A stretch of DNA of 64,000 nucleotides, taken from Boswellia sacra (taxonomy: Eukaryota; Streptophyta; Magnoliopsida; Sapindales; Burseraceae). Of the stretch, positions 43,940 to 55,740 are shown piece after piece (position 1 is the stretch's first letter; each line of letters opens with the position of its first letter). A program made the translations under genes and the position numbers. The notes below the pieces were generated by a model. The model searched no databases. It was not told the origin of the DNA and saw only the letters and a list, made by a program, of their open reading frames with translations. The DNA is taken from positions 81,000-144,999 of the forward strand of contig SNVD02001129.1 of the NCBI GenBank assembly GCA_013180625.2, in the 5' to 3' direction.

Positions 43940-46900
43940 AAAGGTAAAGGGAACATCAAGGAGTACATAATGGAAATGTCCAATCTTATGACTGGGCTAA
44001 AGGCATTCAAGTATGTGCATTTAGTCTTGATCTCTCTACTTGCACAATTTAGTCCATTCAAGATTAGCTATAACACTCAGAAGGAGAAATGGACTTTGAA
44101 ATGAACTTATTGCTCAATGTGTGCAAAATGAGGAGAGGTTGAAACAAGGAGGGATTGAAAGTGCTCACTTGGCATCTAACTCCTAGGATCATGGTACAAC
44201 AATAACAAGAAAAGAAAAAGGAACAACAAGTGGAAGAAAACTGCACATTCTAGGACTTCATAGCATAAGGAGCAACAGAAACAAGATAAGGTGATAACTT
44301 GTTTCTTTTGCAAGCAGGTTGGGCATGTAAAAAAGGATTGTCCTAAGTACGCTAACTGGCGTGCAAAGAAGGGTAGACTTCTCAATTTTATTTATTCTAA
44401 AGTTAATTTGGCCTTAGTACCTAATGACATTTGGTAGATAGATACTGGTGTAACTACTCACATAAGTGTCACTATGTAGGGTTGCCTAAAGAATAGAATT
44501 TCAATTGATGGTGAAAGATACATCTATGTGGGAAATGGTAATAAGGCCACTGTGAAGGCTACTAGTGTTTTTAGGCTTAAGTTAGGAACTGGTTTATATT
44601 TGGATTTGGAAGAAACTTTTATTTACCGTCTTTCAAACGGAATTTAATTTCAGTTTCATGTTTGGACAAATTTGTTACTTTTCTTCATTTGGTCATGGAA
44701 CTTTCAAGCTATTCCAAAATTCAAATTTGATTGGTACTGGTTCTTTAATTGACAAGCTTTATAAATTAGACATCCAATCCTCAAATAATAATGAAATCTT
44801 GCATGTAAGTAATTATGGTATTAAGCGTAAATTAACAAATGAGAATTAATCGATGTTGTGGCATAAACGTTTAGGTCAAATTTCAGAACAACGAATTCAA
44901 AAGCTTGTGTCAGAAGGAATTCTTGATTCCCTTAACTTGTAAGATTTTGAGGTCTGTATTGAGTGTATTAAGGGAAAACAAACAAATGTCAGAAAGACGG
45001 GTGCCAACGGGAGTAACCACGTCTTGGAATTAAATTATACATACGGACATTTGTGGACCATTCCTATAGCTTCATGGAATGGACAACAATATTTTGTCAC
45101 TTTCATTGATGATTACTCTTGTTATGGTTATCTATTTTTTATTCATGAGAAGTCACAGTCCTTGGACATGTTTAAGATAGTCAAAGCCGAAGTTGAAAAT
45201 CAATTAGGCAAGAAAATAAAGGCCATCAAATCTGATCGTGGTGGTGAATACTACAGTAGATATGATGGATCAGGTGAACAACATCCAAAACCCTTTCCTA
45301 AGTATTTGATGGAATATGGAATCGTTCCTCCAGACACCATTCCGGGGACACTAAGTCAAAATGGTGTAGCTGAGAGACGAAACCGAACTCTAAAGGATAT
45401 GGTGAGGAGTATGATTAGTCATTCTTCTTTACCATAATCACTTTGGGGTGAAGCCATCAAAATTGCAGTTGACATTTTAAACCGAGTTCCAAGTAAATTG
45501 TTGGCTAAAACCCCATACGAGTTATGGACAGGCAAGAAGCCTAGCATTAGGCATTTGCATGTTTGGGGTTATCCAACTGAGGCTAGACCTTATAGACCTA
45601 ATGAGAAAAAATTGGACTCGAGAACTGCAAGCTGCTATTTTGTTCGATACTCAGAGAGGTCAAGGGGTTTCAAATTCTGTGATCCTTTGGCTAAATCCTT
45701 TTTTGAAACAGGCAATGCCAAGTTTATTGAGGATGTTGAGTCTAGTGGGAGTGGTCAACTTAGGAAAGTTAATTTTGAGAAAAAAGGTGCTAGCATTCTT
45801 ATTATTGCAACTGAAAATTCTCAAATGCCCATTCTTAATGTTATTCAGGATGCAAATTCGGAGAATCAACAAGTTTTTAACATACTTGAGTTGCCACCCA
45901 TTCAAGGTGAAGAAGCACCTCAAGTTCATGAAGTACCTCAACAACCTGAAGTGGAAGTTTCATTAAGAAGATCTATTAGAGAAAGGAAAAATGCAATTTC
46001 AGATGATTATATTGTGTACCTCCAAGAACATGAGTTTGGAGTGGGTCTGGAATATGATTCGAGATCATTCAGTCAAGCCAAACAAAGTTCTAACTCTGAA
46101 AAATGGATAGAAGCCATGAGGGATAAGATGAAATCAATGGAGGACAATAGCGTTTGGGAACTAGTCGAGTTGCCTAAAGGTAAGAAACTGATTCATTGCA
46201 AATGGATTTTTAAAACTAAATGAGATTCGAAAGGCAATATTGAGAGGCATAAGGCACGCCTAGTTACCAAAAGTTTCACTCAAAACGAAAGTATCGAGTA
46301 TGAAGAGACTTTCTCACCAGTTTCGACAAAAGACTCTTTTAGAATCATTATGGCACTTGTAGCTCATTATGATTTGGAGCTACATCAAATGGATGTTAAA
46401 ACAGCGTTTCTCAATGGCAACATTGATGAAACGATATACATGGTGCAACCAGAGAACTTTGAATCCAAAGATTCAAAGCATCTTGTATGCAAGCTAAAAC
46501 AGTCCATCTATGGCTTAAAGCAGGCATCCCGTCAATGGTATCAAAAATTTGATCAAGTGATAACCTCCTTTGGTTTTAAAGAAAGCACCGTTGATCAGTG
46601 CATATATCTCAAGTTCAGTAGGAGCAAGTTTATTATTCTGGTGCTCTATGTTGATGATATTCTACGAGCAAGTAACGCTATTGGCCTATTGCATGAAACC
46701 AAAAGATTTCTATCTAGAAACTTTGAAATGAAAGATCTTGGTAAAGCATCTTTTGTGTTGGGTCTACATATCTATAGGGATCGTTCAAGAGGTACACTTG
46801 GACTGTCACAAAAGGCCTACATTGATAAGGTGTTAAATAGATTTGGTATGAGTAGTTGTGCACCAGGGGACATGCTCGTGGCAAAGGGTGATAAATTTAG

Positions 46901-47640
46901 TTTGCTTCAATGTTCGAACAATGAACTTGAGAAGAAAGAAATAGAGAAGTTCCTGTATGCATCAGCATTAGGGAGTCTCATGTATGCACAAGTTTGTATG
47001 CATTCGGATATTGCGTACATTGTGGATGTTGGGTAGATATTTAAACAACCTAGGCATAGATCATTGGAAAGCTACAAAATGGGTTACGCGGTATCTACAG
47101 AGAACGAAGCATTTTATGCTCAAATATCAGAGATCCGACCATCTAGAGATTGTTTGATATTCAAACTCTGATTTTGCTGGATGACTTAATAGCAGAAGAT
47201 CCACTTTAGGCTATGTCTTTATGTTAGCTGGAGGTGCTATATCATGGAAGAGTGTCAAATAGTCAATCATAGCTTCTTCCAGCATGGGGGCAGAATTTAT
47301 AGCATGCTATAAGGCATTGAATCATGGGATATGGCTATAAAATTTTATCACTGGGCTACGTATAGTGAATGGCATTGAGAGACCAGTGAAGATAAATTAT
47401 GATAAAAGGCTACAGAGTTATATTCCAAGAACAACCGAAGCTCATCGAAGCCAAAACATATTAACATTAAGTTTCTGGTTGTGAAAGGAAGAGTTCAGAG
47501 TGGTCAATTATCAATTGAGTATATTAGCACAAACTCTATGATTGTGAATCCACTCACTAAGGCTTTACCAGCCAAGGTGTTCCATGAGCATGTAGCCCAC
47601 ATGGGTGTTGTTTATTTAGACTATATGGCCATATAGTGGG
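43940..47640 (+). pseudogene. copia gag-pol polyprotein, many stops and frameshifts
   Basis: Order: partial gag (GKGNIKEYIMEMSNLMTG; LLAQFSPFKISYN), a frameshift at about 44098, zinc knuckle CFFCKQVGHVKKDC (about 44300), and protease (IDTGVTTHISV near 44440, normally D-S/T-G). Integrase (45024-45600) keeps its catalytic residues in FIDDYS, SDRGGEY and NGVAERRNRTL. Reverse transcriptase (46230-46900) has MDVKTAFLNGNIDE, YGLKQASRQWYQKF and the catalytic LYVDDI. RNase H follows (47040-47600), frameshifted, ending near LTKALPAKVFHEH. Stops include TAA near 45435, TGA near 46221 and TAG near 47034. The domain order and the retained DDE and YVDD residues place it in Ty1-copia (Tnt1-94-like); it cannot make a full polyprotein. 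Confidence 0.92.
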
Positions 47641-48055
47641 AGTTTGTATTTGCTCAATTGACATGTTTAGTGTTTCTGTATAGACTTAAGGATTATTTGT
47701 GTTTTGATTTCTCTGAAATGATGTAATAACTTTCATTACAGCTTAGCATTTATTGTTTGAAAGTGCATAAGACTCTTTGAGTCATAAGGAGGACCAATTG
47801 GAAATAGACATGTTTAGATCACATTTCATGTAATTTCCATGTTACACATCCATGCCTGATCTATGTTATTTATGCTAATATTGTGACCATTGATAAGACA
47901 TTTAAGCGTAGCGAAGGCTGCTTTGATCCTGTAATTGTATAATTGATATACCAGATTGTTAAAGAATATTTTGGTTTAGATAGCAAAAGTTGAGCTCAAA
48001 TATAGTTTCTATCATGTAAAATATTTGGATTACATATGTGGCCCAAGTGGGAGAT

Positions 48056-48548
48056 TGTAATTGGAATATGTATGGGGAGACATATTGTTAATTGTTGAAA
48101 CATGTGTGGAAACGCATATTGTCAATTAATTGTATATGAACCTCCTATCTAATAACTGACCCAAATTAAGTGATCCATTAAATTACTAATTTATGAGTTT
48201 AGAAAATATCAAAATTAATTGGCATGGGCCACCTTATGTGTAAAAACTCGATGTGATAAATGTCTTTTGTGATTAGTCAAAAGACAAGGAAGTCACATAT
48301 ATAAATATATAGGTTGTGACCCCTAGAGCATAGAGATAAGTTTTGGTTTTTTGTACAAGTCTTTTCTGCTCCCATCTCAGAAGACAAAGGGTGGTTATTC
48401 TTTGTAGCTCTAGAAGATTAACAACTCCTTTTGGCTTCATCTATGGATTCATGTTTGTCTTCTTTGTCTCATTCTTGATTATTCAACATGAGATTCTAAC
48501 ACAGTGATATTTGGATTTTACATCACATATTTTCAAGTTAATCTAACA
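48056..48548 (+). repeat. 3' LTR of the second copia element
   Basis: 493 bp, TGTAATTGG...AATCTAACA, preceded directly by the polypurine tract and followed by the TSD GTTTG. Confidence 0.93.
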
Positions 48549-48553
48549 GTTTG

Positions 48554-50284
48554 CATTTACAATGAGCAGAAAACATATTTGAGAAACTAAGCTTGCTAGA
48601 TTAGAAAGAAAATGTGGTTACATGACCACCATCATTAGTATTTTTAATATGCTAAGCAAAAAAGTAACTGCTCTTAGCAATCTGCCAGGTGAAAAAAATT
48701 GCTAGGGGAATCATGATGCATGTGCCATGTTCCTAGAATAGAAAACATTCTCACTGATAGAGTCAGTAACATTCTAAATTTCTATCACACGACAAGATAG
48801 AATCTAAAGAATAGTTGGGTAAGATGTGGCTAAGAAATCTGAGCAATCGTTGCAGGTAACGGGAGCTTAATTTGGACTGTTTTCTGCCGTGCAAAGTTTA
48901 GATTTTAATTTCGTGAGATTAACAAAACAGAGAGTCAAAGAACCTCTGCTTACATTTGGTTTTAATGATATTAACAAATAGTATCCAAGAATTAATATCT
49001 GGTTACCAAAAGTTAATGTAAACAAACAGAGTTCAATAATTGTTTTTGTTTCTGGTTGGGGCTAAAATGTAAGAGTAGACTTGGCAATTGTGCTACCCTA
49101 AGACAAAAATTGAGTAATGCTATTCTTACAAACTAATTGTACAAACTCATGTATAAAAACTGTTGTGGCATCATTGTATGATCATTACATTATCTATATT
49201 AATTAGCATAGTTTATTATTAATATTTATTCATCTAATTATATTCTACCATGTCAGGTTGTATAATTAATTTATAAAAGTAGTATTATTCTTATACTAAA
49301 AGCTATAATAATAGAACAAAATTGAAGAAAAAAATTCAAAATCCACTAAAATCAAATAGTAATTTAATTTAAAGATTAAATTGAAAAAATTAAAAAAAGT
49401 CAACAATAATTAAAATATATTATGGTCATTGTGAAAATATTTAAAATTGTATAAAAGTGGATTAAGATTTATCATCATATCTTAATTAGATTACAAGTGG
49501 GATCTAATGAGATTAAAAATAAATAAATAAATAAAAAGAGGGTTGAAAGTATTGGACCCGAAGTTAATTTAGAAGTCATCAAGTATAAATTCAAGGCCAA
49601 GTACATGAACAAGTCACACGTCGTGATTTAGAAGAGGTAAGGACTAAATAGTGAGTTTTAAAGGTAATAAAAGAAGAAGAAAGATGAAGTCGAGTGGTCA
49701 GAATAAGAAGAAGTTTCACTTCAAGTTAAACATGGAATACCTATATTAGTCTTTTAAATTAGTTACACCAAGGAATGTGGTACATCTTCAATTTTAAGGT
49801 ATAATAAAGATAGTTGTACTTAATAAGACTAATGAATTGAAAATATGTGATTAAGATTAAAATTAATTGACAAAAGGCTATACTTATATGATTTGAACAT
49901 TAATTAGACCAGTAAATCTAGAGTTACATGTGAGAGTTAGAATAAGCCTACATGAGTGGGCATTATGAAATCAAATTTACAAAGAAAAATAAGAAATTGA
50001 TGATTTTGTGCTGATTTTGACATTCATATGATAACATATAAAATGAAAAAACAAAGTTTTATGCATCCCAAAAATTATATCCAACTCGAAAATTGATATG
50101 AAAGCCCTGTATTAATTATTTCTATTATTTCCAAAAATTATTTTAAAGTTACTATTTTAACGTGAACTGTTGTTTCTTTTTATAAATGATAAAAAAACAC
50201 GATCTTAAGCTATCATTTTTTCTTCAATATTAAAATGATTCTACTGTGAAATTTTTATACATCTATATTTAAGTCCTTTACGTC
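48554..50284. other. AT-rich intergenic region
   Basis: Nothing recognised apart from a short less AT-rich patch near 48850-48890 that has no coding sense. No ORF of note. Confidence 0.5.
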
Positions 50285-50440
50285 TTGACCATATTGTCAT
50301 TAAATATCTTTCAGTTGTATGCCCAAGCGATTAAAAGTTAAAGCCAATGTTGATTTTGTTAAATATTCAAAACAGTTGACTTTTAATTCTTATAGAGTTG
50401 GCTCAAATGATACTCAACTCTAGTTAGAGTACGAAGTTTC
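50285..50440. repeat. Short segment duplicated from the 31105-31290 region
   Basis: Similar to 31105-31290 in the same orientation, with several small indels. Both copies lie in otherwise unrelated surroundings, the second just before a gypsy LTR fragment. Confidence 0.6.
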
Positions 50441-50489
50441 TTGCTCTTCAGATTCAATTTCTTTCATATTGTTAGTCACTACATTAACT

Positions 50490-51525
50490 ATAAATTTTAT
50501 AAAACTCTACATTAATCAAATCTTTACTAAATTTTACAGTCTAAAACTAGACGCACATAAATGTCATTTTACCAAAAATCACAATTGTCTAAAGAGTCTA
50601 AGCGGGTCAAAAACAATTTAGCTTATTTGTTTGGTTCTAACAATTAGAATTTTCAGTTTTACAACTACGAATTTGAAAAATCATATAAATTCATACAATA
50701 CTCCAAAAACTATAAAAATTTATAGTTCAACATAAAATCCAACCAGGATTTTGCGTCCCAAAAACTAGGAATTTTATGAAAATTGTCCCCTCAAATGATG
50801 CTAGTTTCTCGTACTTTGTTTCAAAACACGGGAGATGCTAATTCGGTTCGCCAGCTTTGAAAATTCACCATAAATTGCTCACTTCAAATTTTTGAGTGAT
50901 TCAAAATCATATAAACTCCTTAATGTGTCTAGTTTATCATATAAAAATTCCAAAACCAAAAAGGAAACCTACAATTTTAAAGAAATTTCATACTACATGC
51001 TACTCAGGAAATGAATTCTACAGGTTTTACTCTCAACTCTAGTTCTAGCTTCCCAACAACACCCAATCTTGTTAATTCTTTCATGATTCATCATAATTCA
51101 TGCTTTTGAGCACTTTATCATAATGTACAAAACATAAACACACCATAATCATGGTTCAAATTTGACATTTGCACACAAAGTTTCATAGCTAAGTACTAGG
51201 AATTGAAGAAGAATATGCTACCTACCTTGAATTCCTCCTAACTTCCTTTAATCTTTCCTTGATTCCTTACAATTGAAGAAAGCAAATGGAGAAAAAAAGG
51301 GGCTGGAAACATTTTTGTTAGTGACAAGAAAGAAAAATAAAATTTTCTAGATGCTTATTTAGATAAGGATTGACGTGGAATTCCAAGTTATCTTCCAATT
51401 TCATCCCCCACAATTACTTATTAATATATATACCACTTAGGCACATATATGCATAAATAAATACACACTTTAAGGCATATTAAGGCATTAAGGCATATTT
51501 ATTCACAAAATTTTAGGTGTTACAT
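50490..51525 (-). repeat. Ty3-gypsy-type LTR fragment (5' half)
   Basis: On the minus strand it starts TGTAACACCTAAAATTTTG at 51525, a typical plant chromovirus LTR start. It continues with the same leader-type sequence as 1070-2120 (see 1-2167). It ends around 50490 without a recognisable LTR end. Confidence 0.65.
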
Positions 51526-53143
51526 GATGTATTATGAATGTGAAATTGCCTGCCAAAACCTTGGGGAAAACATGAAGTATTTATTGTGTAACTCATGCAT
51601 GGGGGTCACCTCTTGAAGGTTCTAGACCAGAAAGTGACACATGCTTGCGAAGCTAATAGACACATTATGGGTTGGGTTGTGAAAGTGTCCGCCCGAAGCT
51701 AGTGGACACATTTTGGGTTAGGTCGTGGAAGTGTCCACCCGAAAACAAAACCCTGAGCAGAGGGCAACGAGGACCTAAGCCCACTGGGTTAGCAAGCCTG
51801 GTCTCGTAAGTCCAAAATTGACAATAGACTAGCTTCAAATATGTGATTATATCTTATACCTGTATCCCTAAGGCTTCATGTGATTAAGTGTGATTATCCG
51901 AATAAGGGCAGGTCTGAGCCGTGTGTTTCCTCGCGTGGGATTCGGTAACATGAGACTGATATCACTCGAATTGTTAGACTAGTGTCAAAATTGTGATTAT
52001 GTGATATGTGTGTGTCCTTAAGACTTTTTGAGGCAAAAGGTTGATTATGAAGAAGGTCTATGTGTACACTTGTGATTATATGTGATATATGTGTACACAT
52101 GAGAAAATATGTGATATATGTGTTCCTAACGTTAGGGCAAAATAAAATATGAGCATATGTGTATGTGTGATGAGAATAGCTTGAGAAAAGTGTATATGAA
52201 GTGAGTTATGTGCATATGAATGAATTGTATAGTACCCATAACGTTTATGCACTATTGTGTTTAACGACTGGATGGTATAGAGTCGATAATGTTTGTGCAC
52301 TAATGTGTTTAAAATGGGTACCTCTAATGTGCTTGAGAAGTGCATCAAACATGTTTAAGATGTGAATGAAACGTGATTAAGATTTGTCATCTAAAGTGTG
52401 ATAAGATGTGCATCTAATGTGGTAAAGATGTGCATCTATTTTGTGTAAGATATGTTTCCATATGTAATGAAAATGTGTTATACATATGTTGAGGCTATGT
52501 AGAGCATGAACTTTGAGTGTTATGTGGAACGTATATGACTGTGAACAAAGAAAATGACCCAAGTATAAAGGTCAAACACAAAATGAGTGCAAGAGTGCAA
52601 GTGAAGTTGAGCAGGAGCGCGAGCTCCATGCTGCAAATCATGTTGAGATAGAAAGTTGGCATCGTAGCCTGATATGGGTGGCGCAGGAGCACCAACCCTT
52701 TTTGTGCAATATCAGTTTAAGACAAATACTTGGCACAGTCATGCCAAGTGATCCGTGCAGGAGTGTAATCTATGAATTAAGGGCACTGTTCATTGGCTTG
52801 CAGGAAAAGAAATTGTTGCTTGTTGATTAAGAAAGGACAGTGTATCATGTTTTATTTGCTTTATTCCTATATGATTTCACTTTATATTCATAATCTAACT
52901 ACTTACTGAGTATTTTACTTATTAGTATGTTGTGTTCTTCAGGTAATCGATAACTTAGTTGATGTGCAGAGGATTTTTGGGCAAAAGTCTATGAAGTTCC
53001 CTTAGCAATTGTTGGTCCGCTACAAACTTTGAATTGTATATTTTTAAATGTTAATGGAGATTCGATAGCCATAGTTTCTCATTTGTTGATGCTTATAGAT
53101 ACAAAGAGTCATATTCCAAACCCTTAAGGTACGGGGCGTGGCA
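51526..53143 (+). repeat. Ty3-gypsy-type LTR fragment (3' half), opposite orientation
   Basis: On the plus strand it passes through a TG-rich part (about 52000-52500) and 'ttactgagtattttacttat' followed by ttcaggt (52908-52946), and ends ggtacggggcgtggca at 53143. These are features of the 3' part of plant gypsy LTRs, whose usual end is GGGGCGTGACA. Near the start, two tandem 46-bp units occur at 51648-51741 ('gaagctaatagacacatt' type). ORFs on the minus strand (51894-52695) come from the TG-rich composition. No TSD was found. Confidence 0.6.
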
Positions 53144-54364
53144 AGTAGTTTTTGATTAGCCAAGAAAGAGAGAGGCGGTGATCACTGCTTCTAACATTCA
53201 AAAGGCTTCAGGAAAGGAGAAATTTCCCATATTACATAAATGGAATAATGATTTGCGCTGACTGCATTGTTACCAAGGAAAATCGGTCAGCGGGAGAAAA
53301 ATTTATTATTTATGTGATAACTCCTAAAATAATTGACGCTTCTAAGTTTTCCATTTAATGCTATAAATTGTCATATGTGCCTCCTAAGAAGAATCGATAT
53401 GCAATAATTGTATTAGTTTGTCAGTTGATTAGTTCTAAGGCAGGCGTTGTGAAATACTCCTGATCTACAATATACGCAACAAAATCAACAATATTTGAAT
53501 TACTTTGTAGTTTTGACGTAATTGTAACAGAGTTATTTCCTTGATGGCCACATGATGGACTTCAAAATCGTTTGCAAAAATAATTGTAACATAATATAAA
53601 ATGCTGAATTCACATCCCGTGGCAAAAAGAATTTTTTTATGATATCATATATTCACATATCACTATTGGAAGTGAGAAGTAAAGAAGAAATAATATTATA
53701 AATTCATAATTACAATACCCTCTTTTTGTAAATTTTCATTTGACTTCATTAGATTCCATCGATTAATTTTCCTACAAGAAAACCATAATAACTTTGATCT
53801 TGATCAAGATTAGGTTTCTAAACTTATTCATGGGCCACATAAGTTTCTTAATTTTAAGTAGTTTTATCCCTATATTCTATGCAATTTAATTTTTAAGTTG
53901 ATAACTGTTTTAGATATATTGATTCTCTTAAATTTATTCTATTTATATTTACTTAGGATTTGTAGGATTGATTTGGCTGAGAGGAGAAGTGAACGGGAGG
54001 ATTAATTTTGATCCAGTACCAACAGGGCAAGTGGGGAGGAGTAATTATTTTTCAAGTTTTAAGAAACAGAGGCAAGGCAAAATTTATAAAAGAAAATTAA
54101 ATAGAACAATCAGGAAGCAAAACCAAAGAGCAGCAAAAAAAAAAAAAAAAAGAACGAGTCGAAATGTAAGAGGATGATAAAATGGCTCTAGAAAAGATGG
54201 CAAACAAATAATGAAGTAACGACGTCCTATAGTTCTAAGGAGCAACTACAGGGAGTCCTTTGATTTATTTTTTTGATTTCTTAGTTTTGGGAAACAGAGG
54301 AAAGGCAAAACAAATGAAAGTCAAACAGAGCTAAAAACAGGACAATATTAAAGACAATGAAACA
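53144..54364. other. AT-rich spacer with a segment duplicated at 56130-56370
   Basis: About 53300-53500 resembles 56130-56370 ('ggcgttgtgaaatactcc' and the 'taaattgtcatat' block). A small local duplication links 54050-54140 with 54285-54370 ('aaacagaggcaaggcaaaa'). The Lys/Arg-rich ORF at 53968-54177 comes from A-rich sequence and is not supported. Confidence 0.5.
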
Positions 54365-54406
54365 AAAAGCAAAGCGTTATTGAGTTGAAACGAAGGAAAT
54401 AAAAAA

Positions 54407-55320
54407 GGAAAAATTAAAAAAATAGATAAAATTAGAGGGTCTCTTTGAAAAATAGACACATCTTGAAAAATTTTCATGCCATAGACACTTTCTTGATAAA
54501 AAGACCTAATTATTCTTATGTATTCAATTTTTTCCTGAAGGCTTATTTCTCTCTCTTCGGAAGACCGAAATCCATTTCCCTCCTTATAGATTTAATTTAA
54601 TTTTTAGAGAATTTGAATTCGAGATTTGAGTTTCTGAAGGATTTGTGAACTTATTTAAGAAAATCGAGTGTTATAATGTGATTTATGTACGTTAATACGT
54701 GTTATATCACGAAGAACAGGAAGAAGAAGACAGTGTTATATCACGAAGAAGAAGACACTCGACACTCGAAAATAACCTGTCGAGTTATGTAATGTCGAGT
54801 GTCGAGTTTTGTCGAGTGGTGAAATGTCGATTGTCGAGTGTTTTCGAGTGGTGAAATGTCGAGTGTCGAGTGTTTTCGAGTGGTGAAATATCGAGTTTCG
54901 AGTGTTTTCGAGTGGTGAAATGTCGAGTTTCGAGTGTTTTCGAGTGGTGAAATGTCGAGTTTCGAGTGTTTTCGAGTAGTGAAATATCGAGTTTCGAGTG
55001 TTTTCAAGTGGTGAAATGTCGAGTTTCGAGTGTTTTCGAGTGGTGAAATGTCGAGGGTCGAGTGTTTTCGAGTGGTAAAATATCGAGTGTCGAGTTGTGT
55101 CGAGTTGTGTCGAGTGTCGTCTCCGCGTGATTTCTTTTTAGTCCCTATAGTTTATAATTTGACAATTTTATCCCCGAAAAGAGTTGTGTCTGATCCAAGT
55201 ATATTTTCAAAGGGTATTTGAGTCTTTTTATCAAGAAAGTGTCTATGACATGAAAATTTTTCAGGATGTGTCTATTTTTCAAAGTGACCCCCTAATTTTG
55301 TCTATTTTCTCAATTTTCCC
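54407..55320. mobile_element. MULE-type MITE (914 bp) carrying a 32-bp minisatellite
   Basis: Flanked by the perfect 9-bp TSD AATAAAAAA (54398-54406 and 55321-55329). Terminal inverted repeats of about 120 bp start GGAAAAATTAAAAAAATAGA and GGGAAAATTGAGAAAATAGA (inverted). They share 'gaaaaatagacacatcytga' and 'catagacactttcttgataa'. Long TIRs with a 9-bp TSD indicate the Mutator superfamily. There is no transposase, so it is non-autonomous. Block Y copy 1 (near 5590) is the unoccupied site. Confidence 0.93.
54790..55110. repeat. 32-bp tandem repeat, about nine units, inside the MITE
   Basis: Unit of the type tcgagtggtgaaatgtcgag followed by tttcgagtgttt. The word 'gtgaaat' recurs every 32 bp (for example 54851 and 54883). 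Each unit holds three TCGAG words. The 88-residue minus-strand ORF 54741-55007 is a translation of this repeat (its protein repeats every 32 residues) and is not a gene. Confidence 0.93.
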
Positions 55321-55740
55321 AATAAAAAAGGATGAACCAGAAATTGAGATAGAAACTAATTAAGAAGTGAAAAATCAGCAGACTCAGATATTGTAATAGA
55401 TCAAGAAGTGAGGTGGCTCAGAGAGAGGTGCGGGAGGTTTGGGATCGCAAGTGGTAAGCTGTATTCTCAATGGAAAGGAGTTCAAACAGATAGAGGTGTC
55501 GTTTAATTAAGGTTGACAATAGTGCACATGTCCTCATGCACATGCCTCATTGCCTTTGGATTGTGCATAGTAAGGAATCTTATGAACTGTGCATTACGCT
55601 GCCCTCTTGGCTAGTCAAATTGCTTTATTTTTGGGAAAGGAAAGCACATGTTATTCTTTTCCAAATGAGAACATTGCCTTTAAAGCAGTGGCAGTTAAGC
55701 AGCGATAACATTGATTTTTGTAAGTGAAAATTGGTTGCAA

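Larger units (their letters stand above)
43445..48548 (+). mobile_element. Ty1-copia LTR retrotransposon with both LTRs, dead
   Basis: 5,104 bp, flanked by the perfect 5-bp TSD GTTTG (43440-43444 and 48549-48553). LTRs are 43445-43927 and 48056-48548, starting TGTTGGAATATG and TGTAATTGGAATATG and both ending AATCTAACA. A polypurine tract AAGTGGGAGAT precedes the 3' LTR (48045-48055). Gag, protease, integrase, reverse transcriptase and RNase H follow in copia order on the plus strand, all damaged. No primer-binding site follows the 5' LTR; gag text begins almost at once, so the leader and gag start have been lost. Confidence 0.95.
54365..55740. repeat. Duplicated block Y, copy 2, split by a MITE
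   Basis: 54365-54406 and 55330-55740 are paralogous to 5551-6159. The split point lies at the 9-bp TSD AATAAAAAA. A further ~150 bp near 55475-55625 is absent from copy 1 but has no recognisable ends. The 63-residue ORF at 55536-55727 crosses this extra segment and is not supported. Confidence 0.7.

Noticed and set aside
52495..52695. Minus-strand ORFs in the TG-rich part of the gypsy LTR half
   Set aside because: Low-complexity TG/CA sequence gives long open frames by composition; no domain.
53968..54177. Lys/Arg-rich 69-residue ORF ending in a poly-Lys run
   Set aside because: Built from an A-rich stretch that is locally duplicated; no domain and no conserved counterpart.
54741..55007. 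88-residue minus-strand ORF with internal repeats
   Set aside because: It is a translation of the 32-bp minisatellite in the MITE; the protein repeats every 32 residues because three DNA units equal 32 codons.
54790..55110. Regular ~32-bp repeats that might suggest a CRISPR-like array
   Set aside because: The repeats are directly adjacent with no unique spacers, inside a eukaryotic MITE.
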